Source: Rhizobium sp. BK602
GTDB lineage: Bacteria > Pseudomonadota > Alphaproteobacteria > Rhizobiales > Rhizobiaceae
Direction of reading: 5' to 3'
DNA: 64,000 bases
NCBI RefSeq assembly: GCF_014195095.1
Contig: NZ_JACIBC010000004.1
Location: forward strand, 496,001 to 560,000
Shown: one piece after another, positions 1-9,309 of the stretch
How the letters are laid out: every line of letters begins with the position of its first letter
How positions within the stretch are numbered: position 1 is the stretch's first letter
Notes under the pieces: model-generated
What the model was told of the DNA's origin: nothing
What the model saw: only the letters and a program-made list of their open reading frames with translations
The model's database searches: none
Translations under genes and position numbers: made by a program

Positions 1-2177
1 TGAGCAACGAGCTGAAGCAGATCGGCGTTGCCGATCTCAGTTTCTCCGATACCGAGGCCCAGGAATTTTTCGGGCGCCGGGCAAAGAAGCTGACGAGCGA
101 GCAGATCAACGAATTGAACCAGCGCACGGAAGGATGGGCGGTGGCTCTCCAGATGGTTCGGGTTCTGGTCAACGACAATATCGACAGCAACGCCCTCCTG
201 TCGTCCTTCGATGGAAGCAATGCCGAGATGGGCCGCTATCTCTCGGAACAGGTCTTTTCCAGCCTGCCGGAGGATATCCGTCATTTTCTCACCGAAAGTG
301 CCGCATTGCCCGCCGTCAGCCGCGCCCTGATCGTTGCCGTCTCGGGCCATGGCAATGCGGCGCAACTGTTCAACCGGCTCGGCGACTACGCGCTGCCGAT
401 CGCGGTTCTCGACGGGCAGGGAACCTGGATTCGCTGCCATCCGGTGTTCAACAGCTTCCTGAAGGAGGAGGCGGAGCGCCAGGGCATCGATACCAGGGAG
501 ATATTGCGAAAGGCGGCATGCTGGTTCGAGGCGGGTGGCGATGTCGACGCGGCGGTGCGCCATGCGCTTCTCGCCGCCGATCCCGCCCTTGCCGCCGGCA
601 TCATCGAAAGGGCCGGCGGGTGGCGGCGCGTCTATGCCACAACGCGTGGGGGCACCACACTTTTCCAGACGATGATCGCCAAGGCGGCCGATATCAATCT
701 TGCCAACTTTCCGCTGACGACCTTGGGCCTGTCGGTGATCAGCGCCAAGGCGGGCCATCTCGACGCCGCCAATCATTATCTCACGCTCGCCGAGCGCGCC
801 GCCGCCACGATGGGCGAAAAACTGGCGCAGGACCTGCGTGTCGTGCGGGTGCTCATGTCGCTCTATACCGACCGATGGGCGACGGCCGCCGACCTTTCGG
901 CGCTCGAGGCGGATCTTTCCCAGGACAGCGGCATGGAGATGATCCACCGCGGACTGGCGCTCAACATGCTGTCCTATAATTTCCTGATCCGCACGGATCT
1001 CGAGCGCGCCTTGCATTACGGCCAGCTTGCCCTGCGCACCTTCCGTGACGCGGGCGCGGATTTCGGCGCCATGCATCTTTATACCCATATCGGCCAGGCG
1101 GCTTTCTTCAGCGGCGATAGCGCCGCCGCCGCCGATGCCTATGGCCATCTCCTGACCGAGGCGCAGACCAATATCGGCAAGGGATGCGATCTCGATGCCA
1201 TCAGCCAGGTGCTGCAGAGCGAGCTTTTTTCGATGACCGGCGAACGCGAGGTCGCCGCGGCCGCGCTCGAGTGGGCGCTGCCACACCTGGAGCGGCATGA
1301 CACCTGGTTCGATCTTCTCGCCGCCGGCTTCATGGCGCAGCAGCGCATCCTGCGGCTGAACGGCGATATCCTGGCGGCGCATGCGGCGATCGACGGCGTG
1401 CGGGCGACGGCCAGGCGGCGTGGCTTCGATCGTCTGATCCGGTTGATCGATGGCGAACGCGCGGCGCTTCTTCTTGCGTCCGGGGACATCGACGAGGCGG
1501 TGCGCTACGCGGAAGTGAGTGGCTTCGGCGCCCAAAACATCAATTCCGAGAGCGCCAACGATTTTGCCATCCATCTGCGTGGCAACGTGCCAGCCCTGTT
1601 GTGGACGCGAATTCATCTGGCACGCGGCGACGCTGCCGCCGCGCGCGCCGTCTTCGATCATCTGCTCACCAGCCAGTCGCAGAAGCTGCATGTGCCCCGG
1701 CGCATCGAGCTGGGTTTTCTCGATATACGCCTGCTGCTCGCCGAAGGCGACGAGGTTACGGCCGCTGCCAAGCTTTCCGACATCCTGCTGTCGCTGCCGG
1801 TTGCGGACTATCGGGCCATTCTTCAGATCGAGGGGCAGGAATTCGCCGGTCGCTTGCGGCAGCTTGCGGCGGCTCAGGCCGTGCCCGACGTGGTGGCGCA
1901 GCGGTTGGAACGCCTGCAGGATGTCGCGGCGCCGACAAAAGCCCAGAATGGTGATTCGCCGTCCGCCCAGCCCGCTGCAACGGGTGGGCTGACCGACCGC
2001 GAGCGCAGCGTTATCCGCTTGCTCAGCGCCGGCCTGAGCAACAAGGAAATCGGTCGCAAGCTCGATCTCAGCGACAACACCGTCAAGTTCCATCTGCGCA
2101 ACATTTATGCCAAGCTCAACGTCACGACGCGAACGGCGGCCGTCACCATGGCCCGCGACAGCGGCGTTCTGCTCTGA
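1..2177 (+). CDS. MalT-like LuxR-family transcriptional regulator, 5' truncated by the window edge
   Basis: The frame is open from base 3, so the start and the N-terminal NTPase (STAND/AAA) part lie outside the window; 724 residues are visible. The visible N-terminus contains the LNQRTEGWAVALQ stretch typical of MalT/AlkS-type regulators just after their ATPase domain. A long helical, TPR-like region follows. The last ~62 residues (LTDRERSVIRLLSAGLSNKE...) form a LuxR/GerE helix-turn-helix. Family knowledge: such proteins are large ligand-responsive activators of catabolic operons. Inference: it controls the hyuBA-ABC operon that starts 120 bp downstream on the same strand, with a 22-bp inverted repeat between them. 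The inducer cannot be read from the sequence. Confidence 0.9.
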   Translation, partial: SNELKQIGVADLSFSDTEAQEFFGRRAKKLTSEQINELNQRTEGWAVALQMVRVLVNDNIDSNALLSSFDGSNAEMGRYLSEQVFSSLPEDIRHFLTESAALPAVSRALIVAVSGHGNAAQLFNRLGDYALPIAVLDGQGTWIRCHPVFNSFLKEEAERQGIDTREILRKAACWFEAGGDVDAAVRHALLAADPALAAGIIERAGGWRRVYATTRGGTTLFQTMIAKAADINLANFPLTTLGLSVISAKAGHLDAANHYLTLAERAAATMGEKLAQDLRVVRVLMSLYTDRWATAADLSALEADLSQDSGMEMIHRGLALNMLSYNFLIRTDLERALHYGQLALRTFRDAGADFGAMHLYTHIGQAAFFSGDSAAAADAYGHLLTEAQTNIGKGCDLDAISQVLQSELFSMTGEREVAAAALEWALPHLERHDTWFDLLAAGFMAQQRILRLNGDILAAHAAIDGVRATARRRGFDRLIRLIDGERAALLLASGDIDEAVRYAEVSGFGAQNINSESANDFAIHLRGNVPALLWTRIHLARGDAAAARAVFDHLLTSQSQKLHVPRRIELGFLDIRLLLAEGDEVTAAAKLSDILLSLPVADYRAILQIEGQEFAGRLRQLAAAQAVPDVVAQRLERLQDVAAPTKAQNGDSPSAQPAATGGLTDRERSVIRLLSAGLSNKEIGRKLDLSDNTVKFHLRNIYAKLNVTTRTAAVTMARDSGVLL

Positions 2178-2186
2178 CCCCGGCAT

Positions 2187-2208
2187 ATCCTACCCGAATG
2201 GGTAGGAT
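2187..2208. promoter_or_regulatory. Perfect 9+4+9 inverted repeat, candidate operator upstream of hyuB
   Basis: ATCCTACCC and GGGTAGGAT are exact reverse complements separated by GAAT. The repeat lies 10 bp after the regulator stop codon and 90 bp before the hyuB start. Position and symmetry suit a binding site for a dimeric regulator such as the LuxR-type protein encoded upstream; a weak terminator role is less likely because no T-run follows. A related half-site occurs at 10345-10363, downstream of the last gene of the operon. Confidence 0.5.
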
Positions 2209-2297
2209 GGGCAATTGCCGCCCACCCTTCTGGCGGGCTACCTGCACGCGAGGATCGCGCCTAGTCTTCCCTCATGAGCGAGTAACGAGGGTGACTG

Positions 2298-3995
2298 ATG
2301 ATGACGGCTGACGCAATTCCGGTCGATCCTGTGACGCAGGAGATCATCGAGGGCAAGCTGACGGCGATCGTCGACGAGATGGGCATCGTCATGGCGCGCA
2401 CCAGCATGAGCCCGGTGATCTATGAAGTTCTCGATTTCGCCTGCGGGCTGCTGACCTCCGAGGGTGAGCTCGTGGCGCAGATGAACGGCATCACGCTGTT
2501 CACCGGCACGTTTGGCGTGCAGGTGAAGGCACTGATCGAGAAGTCGGCCGGCAATCTCGCCGATGGCGACGTCCTGCTGTCCAACGACCCCTATGCCGGC
2601 GGCACGCATGCCTGCGACTTCGCCATCGTCAAACCGCTCTTCGTCGACGGCGAGATCCTCGCCTATGCCATCAATGTCGCCCATTATCTCGATGTCGGCG
2701 GTTCGGTGCCGGGAAGCCTGGCGCCGAATGCCACCTCGGTCTTCCAGGAGGGCATTCGCCTGCCGGGAGTCAAGATCGCGCGCTCCGACGTCTTCTCCAA
2801 CGAGATACTGAATATCATCAGCGAGAATGTGCGCCTGCCGGAAATCGCGCTCGGCGATCTCAATGCCCAGGTGGCGACGGTTCGCGTCGCGGCGCGACGC
2901 ATCGAGGAGCTTGCGGCAAAATACACTTCCGAGGTCGTCAGGGCGGCGTTCACCAACCTGCTGACGGCCAGCGAGATGCGCAGCCGCGCGGCGATATCAG
3001 CCCTTCCGGATGGCCGTTATGAAGCGAGCGACATCATCGACGGTGACGGCATCACCGATGCGCCGATCCCGGTGCAGGTCGCCGTGACCATCGACGGCGA
3101 CCAGATCACCGCGGATTTCACCGGCTGCCCCCCCGCCGTGGCCGGACCCATCAATTGCGCGCGCGGTGCGCTGCAGTCCGCGGTCAGGACCATCGTCAAG
3201 GCCCTGGTCGGACCGCAGGAGCCGTCCAATGAGGGCTGGTTCCGCCCGTTGACGGTGATTGCGCCGCCCGGCACCATCTTTACGGCGGAAAAACCCTCGC
3301 CGACCGGCTGGTATTATGAAGGATCGGTGCACGCCTCCGAACTCGTCTGGAAAGCGCTGGCGCCGCTGGTGCCGTCGCGCTTTTCCGCCGGTTCCTATTC
3401 CAGCCTCTGTGTCGTCTATATTTCCGGCAAGGACTGCAATGGCCAGCCCTTCATTCACATCGAGCCGCAGCACGGTGGCTGGGGGGCCAGCGAGGAGGCC
3501 GACGGTGCCGGCGCGCTGATCGCGCTGACCGATGGGGACACCTACAATTATTCTGTCGAAGCCATCGAGGCGCGCTTCCCCCTGCGGGTCAAGCGCTACG
3601 GCTACAATGTCGAGGCCGGTACGGGCGCCGGCCGCCGGCGCGGCGGCTTCGGCATCGTCCGCGAATACGAGATCCTCAGCGACGGTGCCTCCGCCTATGG
3701 CAGTTTCGGCCGCACGCGCACCCGGCCCTGGGGCATGGACGGCGGCGGTCCGGGAACGGTGAACGCGCTGCAGATCGTGCCCGCCCATAGCGGCGAGGTG
3801 CAGACCTACGGCCGTATCTCGCATATCGATCTCAGCGCCGGCGATATCCTGCGCGTCGTCACCGGCGGCGGCGGCGGCTGGGGCGATGCGCGCCAGCGCG
3901 AACCGCATCTGATCGAGCAGGACCTGCGCAACGGTTTCCTGACCGAAGCGCAGGCGCGGCGCCTCTACGGCTACCGCGAGAGGATCGCCGTATGA
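2298..3995 (+). CDS. hyuB: Hydantoinase/oxoprolinase subunit B (HyuB family)
   Basis: 565 aa, normal length for the HyuB/N-methylhydantoinase B/5-oxoprolinase C-terminal family. Family hallmarks are visible: SNDPYAGGTH at residues 95-104, MARTSMSPVIYEVLDFACG near the N-terminus, and the glycine-rich GGGGGWGD tail near residue 535. With HyuA the complex performs ATP-dependent opening of a cyclic amide ring (hydantoin, N-methylhydantoin, 5-oxoproline or an analogue) in the cytoplasm. The gene overlaps the next one by 4 bp (ATGA), implying translational coupling. The order here is B then A. Substrate unknown. ATG at 2298 is used; a GTG a few bases upstream is in another frame. Confidence 0.92.
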   Translation: MMTADAIPVDPVTQEIIEGKLTAIVDEMGIVMARTSMSPVIYEVLDFACGLLTSEGELVAQMNGITLFTGTFGVQVKALIEKSAGNLADGDVLLSNDPYAGGTHACDFAIVKPLFVDGEILAYAINVAHYLDVGGSVPGSLAPNATSVFQEGIRLPGVKIARSDVFSNEILNIISENVRLPEIALGDLNAQVATVRVAARRIEELAAKYTSEVVRAAFTNLLTASEMRSRAAISALPDGRYEASDIIDGDGITDAPIPVQVAVTIDGDQITADFTGCPPAVAGPINCARGALQSAVRTIVKALVGPQEPSNEGWFRPLTVIAPPGTIFTAEKPSPTGWYYEGSVHASELVWKALAPLVPSRFSAGSYSSLCVVYISGKDCNGQPFIHIEPQHGGWGASEEADGAGALIALTDGDTYNYSVEAIEARFPLRVKRYGYNVEAGTGAGRRRGGFGIVREYEILSDGASAYGSFGRTRTRPWGMDGGGPGTVNALQIVPAHSGEVQTYGRISHIDLSAGDILRVVTGGGGGWGDARQREPHLIEQDLRNGFLTEAQARRLYGYRERIAV

Positions 3996-6055
3996 TCAGA
4001 CTGGCAACCGATGTCGGCGGCACCTTCACCGACCTCGTTGGATATGATGAGCGCAGCGGCGAACTGTTCACCGCCAAGAGCCTGACGACGACACAGGACC
4101 AGTCCGTCGGCGTGCTCGACACGATCTCCCTGGCGGAAGCCAAGGATGGGCTTCGCACCCGCGACGTGACCTTCTTTGCCCATGGCGGGACCACGGTGAT
4201 CAATGCGATCACCGAGCGTAAGGGCGTGCGCACCGCGCTGGTGACGACGGCGGGGTTTCGCGATGTGCTGGAGATCGGCCGCGGCAATCGCCCCGATCTC
4301 TACAATCTGCGTTTCCGCAGTCCGGCGCCCTTCGTTCCCCGGCATCTGCGCTTCGAGGTACGCGAACGCCTCGACGCCTCGGGCAAGGTCATCACGCCCC
4401 TGGAGTTGAGCGATCTCCGGCCGATCATCGCCCAGTGCAAGATCGAGAAGATCGAAGCCGTCGCGATCCTGTTCCTGCACAGCTATACCAATCCCCAGCA
4501 TGAGATCCTCTGCGCCAATGCGCTGGCCGCGGCGCTGCCGGATGTGACCATCTGCGCCAGCTACGAGGTCTCGCGTCAATGGCGTGAATATGAGCGTTCG
4601 AACACCGTCGTGCTCAACGCCTATGTCCAGCCGATCATCCGCCGCTATTTCGAGCGGCTGGAAGCGTCGCTGACGCAGCGCGACCTGACATGCCCCTATT
4701 ACGCCATGCAGTCGAATGGCGGCATCGCCACCTTCGAACAGGCGATCGGCAGTCCGCTCACTCTCGTCGAATCCGGGCCAGCGGGCGGCGTGGCCGGTGC
4801 GGCGCGCATCGGCAATGCCCTCGGCGAAAGCGAGGTCCTGTCGCTCGATGTCGGCGGCACCACCGCCAAGTGCTCCCTGATCCATGGCGGGCGCCCGACG
4901 CTGAATGTCGAATACAAGCTCGAGCATACCCGCATCGAGCCCGGCCATCCGGTTCAGGTGCCGGTGGTCGATATCGTCGAAATCGGCTCCGGTGGCGGCT
5001 CGATTGCCTGGCTCGATGAGCGCGGCGCCCTGCATGTCGGTCCGGAAAGCGCCGGTTCGGCACCTGGTCCGGCCTGCTATGGCCGGGGCGGCACGAAGCC
5101 GACGCTGACGGATGCCATTCTCACGATCGGCGTCTTCGATCCCGCCAACTTCGCCGACGGCAGCATGCATCTCGACAAGCAGAAGGCCGCCGATGCGATC
5201 GCCATCGTTGCCGAGCCGCTTGGCCTCAGCATCGAGGATGCCGCGATCGCCATTATCGATATCGCCCATGCAAGCACGATCAACGCGCTGAAACTGGTAA
5301 CGGTGCAGCGCGGGCATGATCCGCGCGATGTGGCCTTCGTCGTCAGCGGCGGGGCAGGTCCCGCGCTCGCCACCCGGCTCGGCCGGGATCTGAACGTCAA
5401 GGCGACGGTCATTCCGCTGCATCCCGGCATCTTCTCCGCCTGGGGGATGCTTGCCGCCGAACCGCGCGCGGATTTTCGCGGCACCTGGTTCTCGGCGCTG
5501 ACGGCGGACGCGGTCAAGGCGCTGCGGGCTCGCTTCAACAAGCTCGAGGAAGAGGCGATCGCTTATTTCGGCAAGGGCCGGGACGCCGATATCCGCTTCA
5601 CCTATCAGGTCGAGGCGCGCTATCGCGGGCAGGAACATGGGGTATTCGCCCAGTTCCACCGCGGCGACGATCGCCAGGTATTCGCCGAGCGTTTTCATGC
5701 CGCGCATGAGCGGGCCTATTCGTTCCGCCTGCCGCATGCCGCCATCGAAATCACCACTTTGCATCTCGAAGCGGTTCTGAACGGTACGGTGATCGCGCTG
5801 CCCTTCCTGCCTAAAAACGGAGGTGGCCTCGATGCCGCGTTGACAGGTCGGCGTAATGTCTATTTTGGTGCTGCCTTGGGCTGGGTTTCCTGCCCGGTCT
5901 ACCAGCGTGCTCTGCTGGCGCCCGGTCAGTCGATCCCTGGCCCGATGATCATCGAGGAGGCAACGGCGACAACGCTCGTTCAGGAGAACCAGCAATTGAC
6001 TGTCACCGACAATGGCCTTCTGATCATTCGCGAGGGCGGTGTCGGGGCAGGCTAG
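3992..6055 (+). CDS. hyuA: Hydantoinase/oxoprolinase subunit A (HyuA family)
   Basis: 687 aa, full length. The N-terminus carries the phosphate-binding DVGGTFTDLVGYD motif (residues 7-19), and a second acetate/sugar-kinase-type loop, LSLDVGGTTAKCSL, sits near residue 284. Both are diagnostic of the ATP-dependent HyuA/oxoprolinase fold. It partners HyuB in ATP-driven hydrolysis of a cyclic imide/amide. The start ATG overlaps the hyuB stop by 4 bp and the stop TAG shares one base with the GTG start of the ABC ATPase gene. The six genes 2298-10124 therefore look like one transcript. Whether the substrate is hydantoin, N-methylhydantoin (creatinine route) or 5-oxoproline cannot be decided from sequence. 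Confidence 0.92.
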   Translation: MIRLATDVGGTFTDLVGYDERSGELFTAKSLTTTQDQSVGVLDTISLAEAKDGLRTRDVTFFAHGGTTVINAITERKGVRTALVTTAGFRDVLEIGRGNRPDLYNLRFRSPAPFVPRHLRFEVRERLDASGKVITPLELSDLRPIIAQCKIEKIEAVAILFLHSYTNPQHEILCANALAAALPDVTICASYEVSRQWREYERSNTVVLNAYVQPIIRRYFERLEASLTQRDLTCPYYAMQSNGGIATFEQAIGSPLTLVESGPAGGVAGAARIGNALGESEVLSLDVGGTTAKCSLIHGGRPTLNVEYKLEHTRIEPGHPVQVPVVDIVEIGSGGGSIAWLDERGALHVGPESAGSAPGPACYGRGGTKPTLTDAILTIGVFDPANFADGSMHLDKQKAADAIAIVAEPLGLSIEDAAIAIIDIAHASTINALKLVTVQRGHDPRDVAFVVSGGAGPALATRLGRDLNVKATVIPLHPGIFSAWGMLAAEPRADFRGTWFSALTADAVKALRARFNKLEEEAIAYFGKGRDADIRFTYQVEARYRGQEHGVFAQFHRGDDRQVFAERFHAAHERAYSFRLPHAAIEITTLHLEAVLNGTVIALPFLPKNGGGLDAALTGRRNVYFGAALGWVSCPVYQRALLAPGQSIPGPMIIEEATATTLVQENQQLTVTDNGLLIIREGGVGAG

Positions 6056-7140
6056 TGGCGATATCCATTCAGATCGACGGGGTCAGCAGGGAATACGGGC
6101 CGGTCAAGGCCCTTGACGACGTAACGCTCGATATCGCCGCCGGCGAATTCTTTACCCTGCTGGGCTCGTCGGGCTGCGGGAAGAGTTCGCTGCTGAAGCT
6201 GATCGGCGGCTTCGACCGGCAGACCGCCGGCCGTATTTCTTTCGACGGCAAGGATGTGACGGATCTGCCGGCCAACAAACGCCCGGTCAATACCGTGTTT
6301 CAGAGTCTCGCGCTTTTTCCGCATATGACGGTCGAGCAGAATGTCGGCTATGGCCTGAGATTGCGCGGGCTGTCGGGACGCCAGCTTGCCGCCAAGGTCA
6401 ACGATGCTCTCGATCTCGTCGAGCTTTCCGGCTTCGGTCCGCGTGACGTCAATCTCTTGTCCGGCGGCCAGCGTCAGCGCGTCGCGCTTGCGCGGGCACT
6501 GGTCATGGAGCCCGGCATCCTGCTTCTCGACGAGCCGTTGACCGGCCTCGACGAGCGCCTGCGGCAGCAGATGCGCGACGAGTTCGGACGGCTGCACAAG
6601 CGGACCGGCGCGACCTTCGTCCTCGTCACGCACAATCAGGACGAGGCGCTCAGCCTTTCGGATCGCATGGCGGTGATGCACAAGGGCCGCATCGAGCAGG
6701 TGGATGCGCCCGGCCGTTTCTTCGAGACGCCGGCAAATGCCTTCGTTGCGCGCTTCATCGGCATCGATACACTGGTGCGGCCGGAAAAGATCGCGACTTC
6801 GGACGGGCAGACCTATGCGGTCGTTGCCGGACAGAGCGTGCCGGTGCGCGTTGCCGGCCCGACAGATCCGTCGCAGTCCGTCGTCGCCATCCGGCCCGAC
6901 AGGCTGTTTGTCGCGGCTCCGGATACGCCGGGGGCGCTGATACTGACCGTGGTTGAAACCACCTTCCGCGGCCTTTACCATGATCTCAAACTCGCCTTCT
7001 GGGACGGCCAGACCCTGACGATGGCAATCGAGGAGGATGCGGGCCTTGGCCCGCTCGAGCCGGGGAAATCCGTTCGGGTCGGATTGAAACAGGACGCCGC
7101 CGTTCTGATTTCGAGCACGGGGCTATTGCCTGCAAGCTAA
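6055..7140 (+). CDS. PotA-like ABC transporter ATP-binding protein
   Basis: 361 aa. Walker A GSSGCGKSS (residues ~37-45), signature LSGGQRQRVALARAL (~135-149), Walker B GILLLDEPL (~153-161), H-loop LVTHNQDE, and a C-terminal TOBE-like domain place it in the PotA/FbpC/spermidine-putrescine-iron class. It would energise the permeases at 8440-10124. Start is GTG at 6055, sharing its first base with the TAG of hyuA, so translation is probably reinitiated. Context says it imports the HyuAB substrate or a precursor; the family name alone does not prove polyamine transport. Confidence 0.9.
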   Translation: MAISIQIDGVSREYGPVKALDDVTLDIAAGEFFTLLGSSGCGKSSLLKLIGGFDRQTAGRISFDGKDVTDLPANKRPVNTVFQSLALFPHMTVEQNVGYGLRLRGLSGRQLAAKVNDALDLVELSGFGPRDVNLLSGGQRQRVALARALVMEPGILLLDEPLTGLDERLRQQMRDEFGRLHKRTGATFVLVTHNQDEALSLSDRMAVMHKGRIEQVDAPGRFFETPANAFVARFIGIDTLVRPEKIATSDGQTYAVVAGQSVPVRVAGPTDPSQSVVAIRPDRLFVAAPDTPGALILTVVETTFRGLYHDLKLAFWDGQTLTMAIEEDAGLGPLEPGKSVRVGLKQDAAVLISSTGLLPAS

Positions 7141-7194
7141 ATGACTGCTTTGTGGAATGAGAATGATTCAACCCAACCACGAAGAGGAGTGACA

Positions 7195-8373
7195 ATGACA
7201 AAGCATGGTGGAATGTTTTCGTCGGCGCGGAACAGCAATATGCAGCGACGCGATTTTCTCAGGCTGATGGGGGTAGGGGGCGCCGCCCTGTCCGCCGGCA
7301 GCCTTGGCTGGGCTCCTCATCTTGCCGCGCAGGACGCTGCGACGGTCGCCTTCTGGGCGACGGCGACCCTGGATATCGGCGACAAATGGAAGACCTTTGC
7401 CGCCGAGAACGGTATTGCGCCGGAATTTACCGACAACGGCAACGACATCGGCCCCGTGATCGCCCGTCTGGCGGCCGGCAACGCCAATGACCTCTTCGAT
7501 GTCGGCGGTTTCCAGGGCGGCGCCGAGAAGGAGCTGGCGCGCCAGGGCGTCATCATTCCCTGGGATGTGTCGAAGATCCCGAATTACGAAAGCGTCTGGC
7601 AATGGGCGAAGGATATTCCCTACCTCAAGCATGACGGCAAGCAATACAGCATCCCGACTGTCGTCAATGCCGACTCGATCATCTACCGGCCGGACAAGCT
7701 CGGCAAGGTCGACAGCTACGGCGTGATCTTCGATCCCAAGCTCAAGGGCCGGGTCGCCATGGAAGATGCCTGGATCAACAGTGCCATCTTCACCGCCATC
7801 TACCTCAAGGAATCCGAAAACAAGCCGATCAAGGAGCCGGGCAACCTCACCGAATCCGAACTCGGCCTGGTGATGGAATTCCTGATCAAGCACAAGAAGG
7901 ACGGCCAGTTCCGCACCTTCTGGAACGGCTGGGAGCAGGGTGTCCAGCTGGTGGCGGATCAGGAAGTCGACGCCATGACCGGCTGGGAGCCGATCGTCTA
8001 TGAAGGCCGCAAGCGTGGCCTGCAGGTCGAATATGCCGCCCCCGTCGAAGGCTACGAGGGCTGGGGCAACAATACGGTGCTGCTGAAGGGCGCCGGCGAC
8101 CGCGGCGTCACCGATGCCGCGCACAAGTTCGTCAACGGCCTGCTCGGCGGTTTCTATGGTTGCGAGCTTGGCCAGTCCCGCGGCTATCTGGTGCCGACCG
8201 ACAACAACGTCGCCTATGCCAAGGCTCATCCGGGTGAATACAAGCCCGAAGAGGTCGAGAAGCTGGCGGAGCACGTCAAGGCGAAGTTCAGCGGCAAGGT
8301 CTATTGGCAGAACACCCGCCCGGATAATTTCCAGCTCTATGAAGAGTGGTGGCAGAAGCTGCGCAACGCCTGA
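7195..8373 (+). CDS. Periplasmic substrate-binding protein of PotD type, Tat-exported
   Basis: 392 aa from the ATG at 7195, preferred over an in-frame ATG at 7141 because AGAGGAGTG stands 6-13 bases before it. The N-terminus has a twin-arginine signal (QRRDFLRLMGVGG, residues ~20-32), followed by a hydrophobic stretch ending near AAQDAA. The mature part is an extracellular solute-binding protein family 1/PotD-like fold (DNGNDIGPVIARLAAGNAN, VVNADSIIYRPDKLG). It should capture the ligand for the ABC importer. Tat export suggests folding, or ligand loading, before secretion. Lies between the ATPase and the permeases. Confidence 0.88.
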   Translation: MTKHGGMFSSARNSNMQRRDFLRLMGVGGAALSAGSLGWAPHLAAQDAATVAFWATATLDIGDKWKTFAAENGIAPEFTDNGNDIGPVIARLAAGNANDLFDVGGFQGGAEKELARQGVIIPWDVSKIPNYESVWQWAKDIPYLKHDGKQYSIPTVVNADSIIYRPDKLGKVDSYGVIFDPKLKGRVAMEDAWINSAIFTAIYLKESENKPIKEPGNLTESELGLVMEFLIKHKKDGQFRTFWNGWEQGVQLVADQEVDAMTGWEPIVYEGRKRGLQVEYAAPVEGYEGWGNNTVLLKGAGDRGVTDAAHKFVNGLLGGFYGCELGQSRGYLVPTDNNVAYAKAHPGEYKPEEVEKLAEHVKAKFSGKVYWQNTRPDNFQLYEEWWQKLRNA

Positions 8374-8439
8374 GTTCCAAGAGCACGGGCAGCGGCGATT
8401 TTCCCGGTCGCCGCTGCCGTCCATTTCCGAAAGGCCCGT

Positions 8440-9309
8440 ATGACCAGAGCCCGTTTGCCGATCTCGTCGATGCTGATGGCGCCGCCGCTTCTGGCGATCC
8501 TGGCGTTCGGGCTGATGCCTTTGATCGTGGTCATCGTCTGGAGCTTCTGGAGCTGGGACCCGGTGACCTACTGGATCAAGCCGGATCTGAGCCTTGCCGG
8601 CTATGCCGGCATCCTCGAGGCTGGACGCTGGACCGTCATCGTCTTTACCTTGATCAAGGCATTCGGCACGGCGCTCCTGTGTCTGCTGATCGCCTATCCC
8701 ACGAGCTACGCCATTCATTTCCTGGCCGGACGGCGGCTGAACGTCATCCTGCTGGCGCTGATCACCATTCCGTTCTTCACCTCCTATCTGATCCGGTCCT
8801 TTTCCTGGCGGCTGGTACTGGGGCGAACCGGCATCATCAACGAATGGCTGCAGGCCGTCGGCATCACCGACGCGCCACTCGACTGGCTGCTGTTCAGCAA
8901 TTTCGCCGTCATCGTCGGGCTCGTCGCTTCCTATCTGCCGTTTGCGATTTTTCCGCTGCTGCTGTCGATGCGGCGGGTCGATCCGACCTACCTCGCCGCC
9001 GCGCAGGATCTCGGCGCCGGCTTCTGGAAGGGTCTGATGACCGTTCTCCTACCGCTGACGAAATCGGGCATCTTTGCCGGCTTCCTCTTCGTCTTCGTCA
9101 TGGTGGTGGGCTCGTCCACCGAGGTCCAGATGTTGGGTGGGGCGGGAGCTTCGATCGTCTCCGTTATGATCAACGACGTCATGCGCGTCGCCAATTATCC
9201 GATGGCCTTCGCCATCTCGACGATCGTGCTGGTCGTGATCTTCGGCCTGGTGCTGATCGGCAACCGCGTCTTCGGCCTCGCCTCGTTGTTCGAGGATCAG
9301 TCGCCATGA
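8440..9309 (+). CDS. ABC transporter permease, PotB-like
   Basis: 289 aa integral membrane protein with about six hydrophobic helices, beginning at residues 8-30. The EAA-type cytoplasmic loop for ATPase contact is seen as AAQDLGAGFWKGLMTVLLP (residues ~187-205). Belongs to the spermidine/putrescine (PotB) permease class. Its stop TGA overlaps the ATG of the second permease (ATGA at 9306-9309). Forms a heterodimeric channel with the next product. Confidence 0.88.
   Translation: MTRARLPISSMLMAPPLLAILAFGLMPLIVVIVWSFWSWDPVTYWIKPDLSLAGYAGILEAGRWTVIVFTLIKAFGTALLCLLIAYPTSYAIHFLAGRRLNVILLALITIPFFTSYLIRSFSWRLVLGRTGIINEWLQAVGITDAPLDWLLFSNFAVIVGLVASYLPFAIFPLLLSMRRVDPTYLAAAQDLGAGFWKGLMTVLLPLTKSGIFAGFLFVFVMVVGSSTEVQMLGGAGASIVSVMINDVMRVANYPMAFAISTIVLVVIFGLVLIGNRVFGLASLFEDQSP

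Noticed and set aside
3971..5995. 674-codon frame on the minus strand opposite hyuA
   Set aside because: It mirrors the codon pattern of hyuA (high-GC antisense shadow), with no recognisable family, and hyuA is certain.
8346..9305. Long open frame fused upstream of the PotC-like permease
   Set aside because: It runs out of phase through the PotB-like gene and has no membrane or domain character; the true start is the ATGA overlap at 9306.
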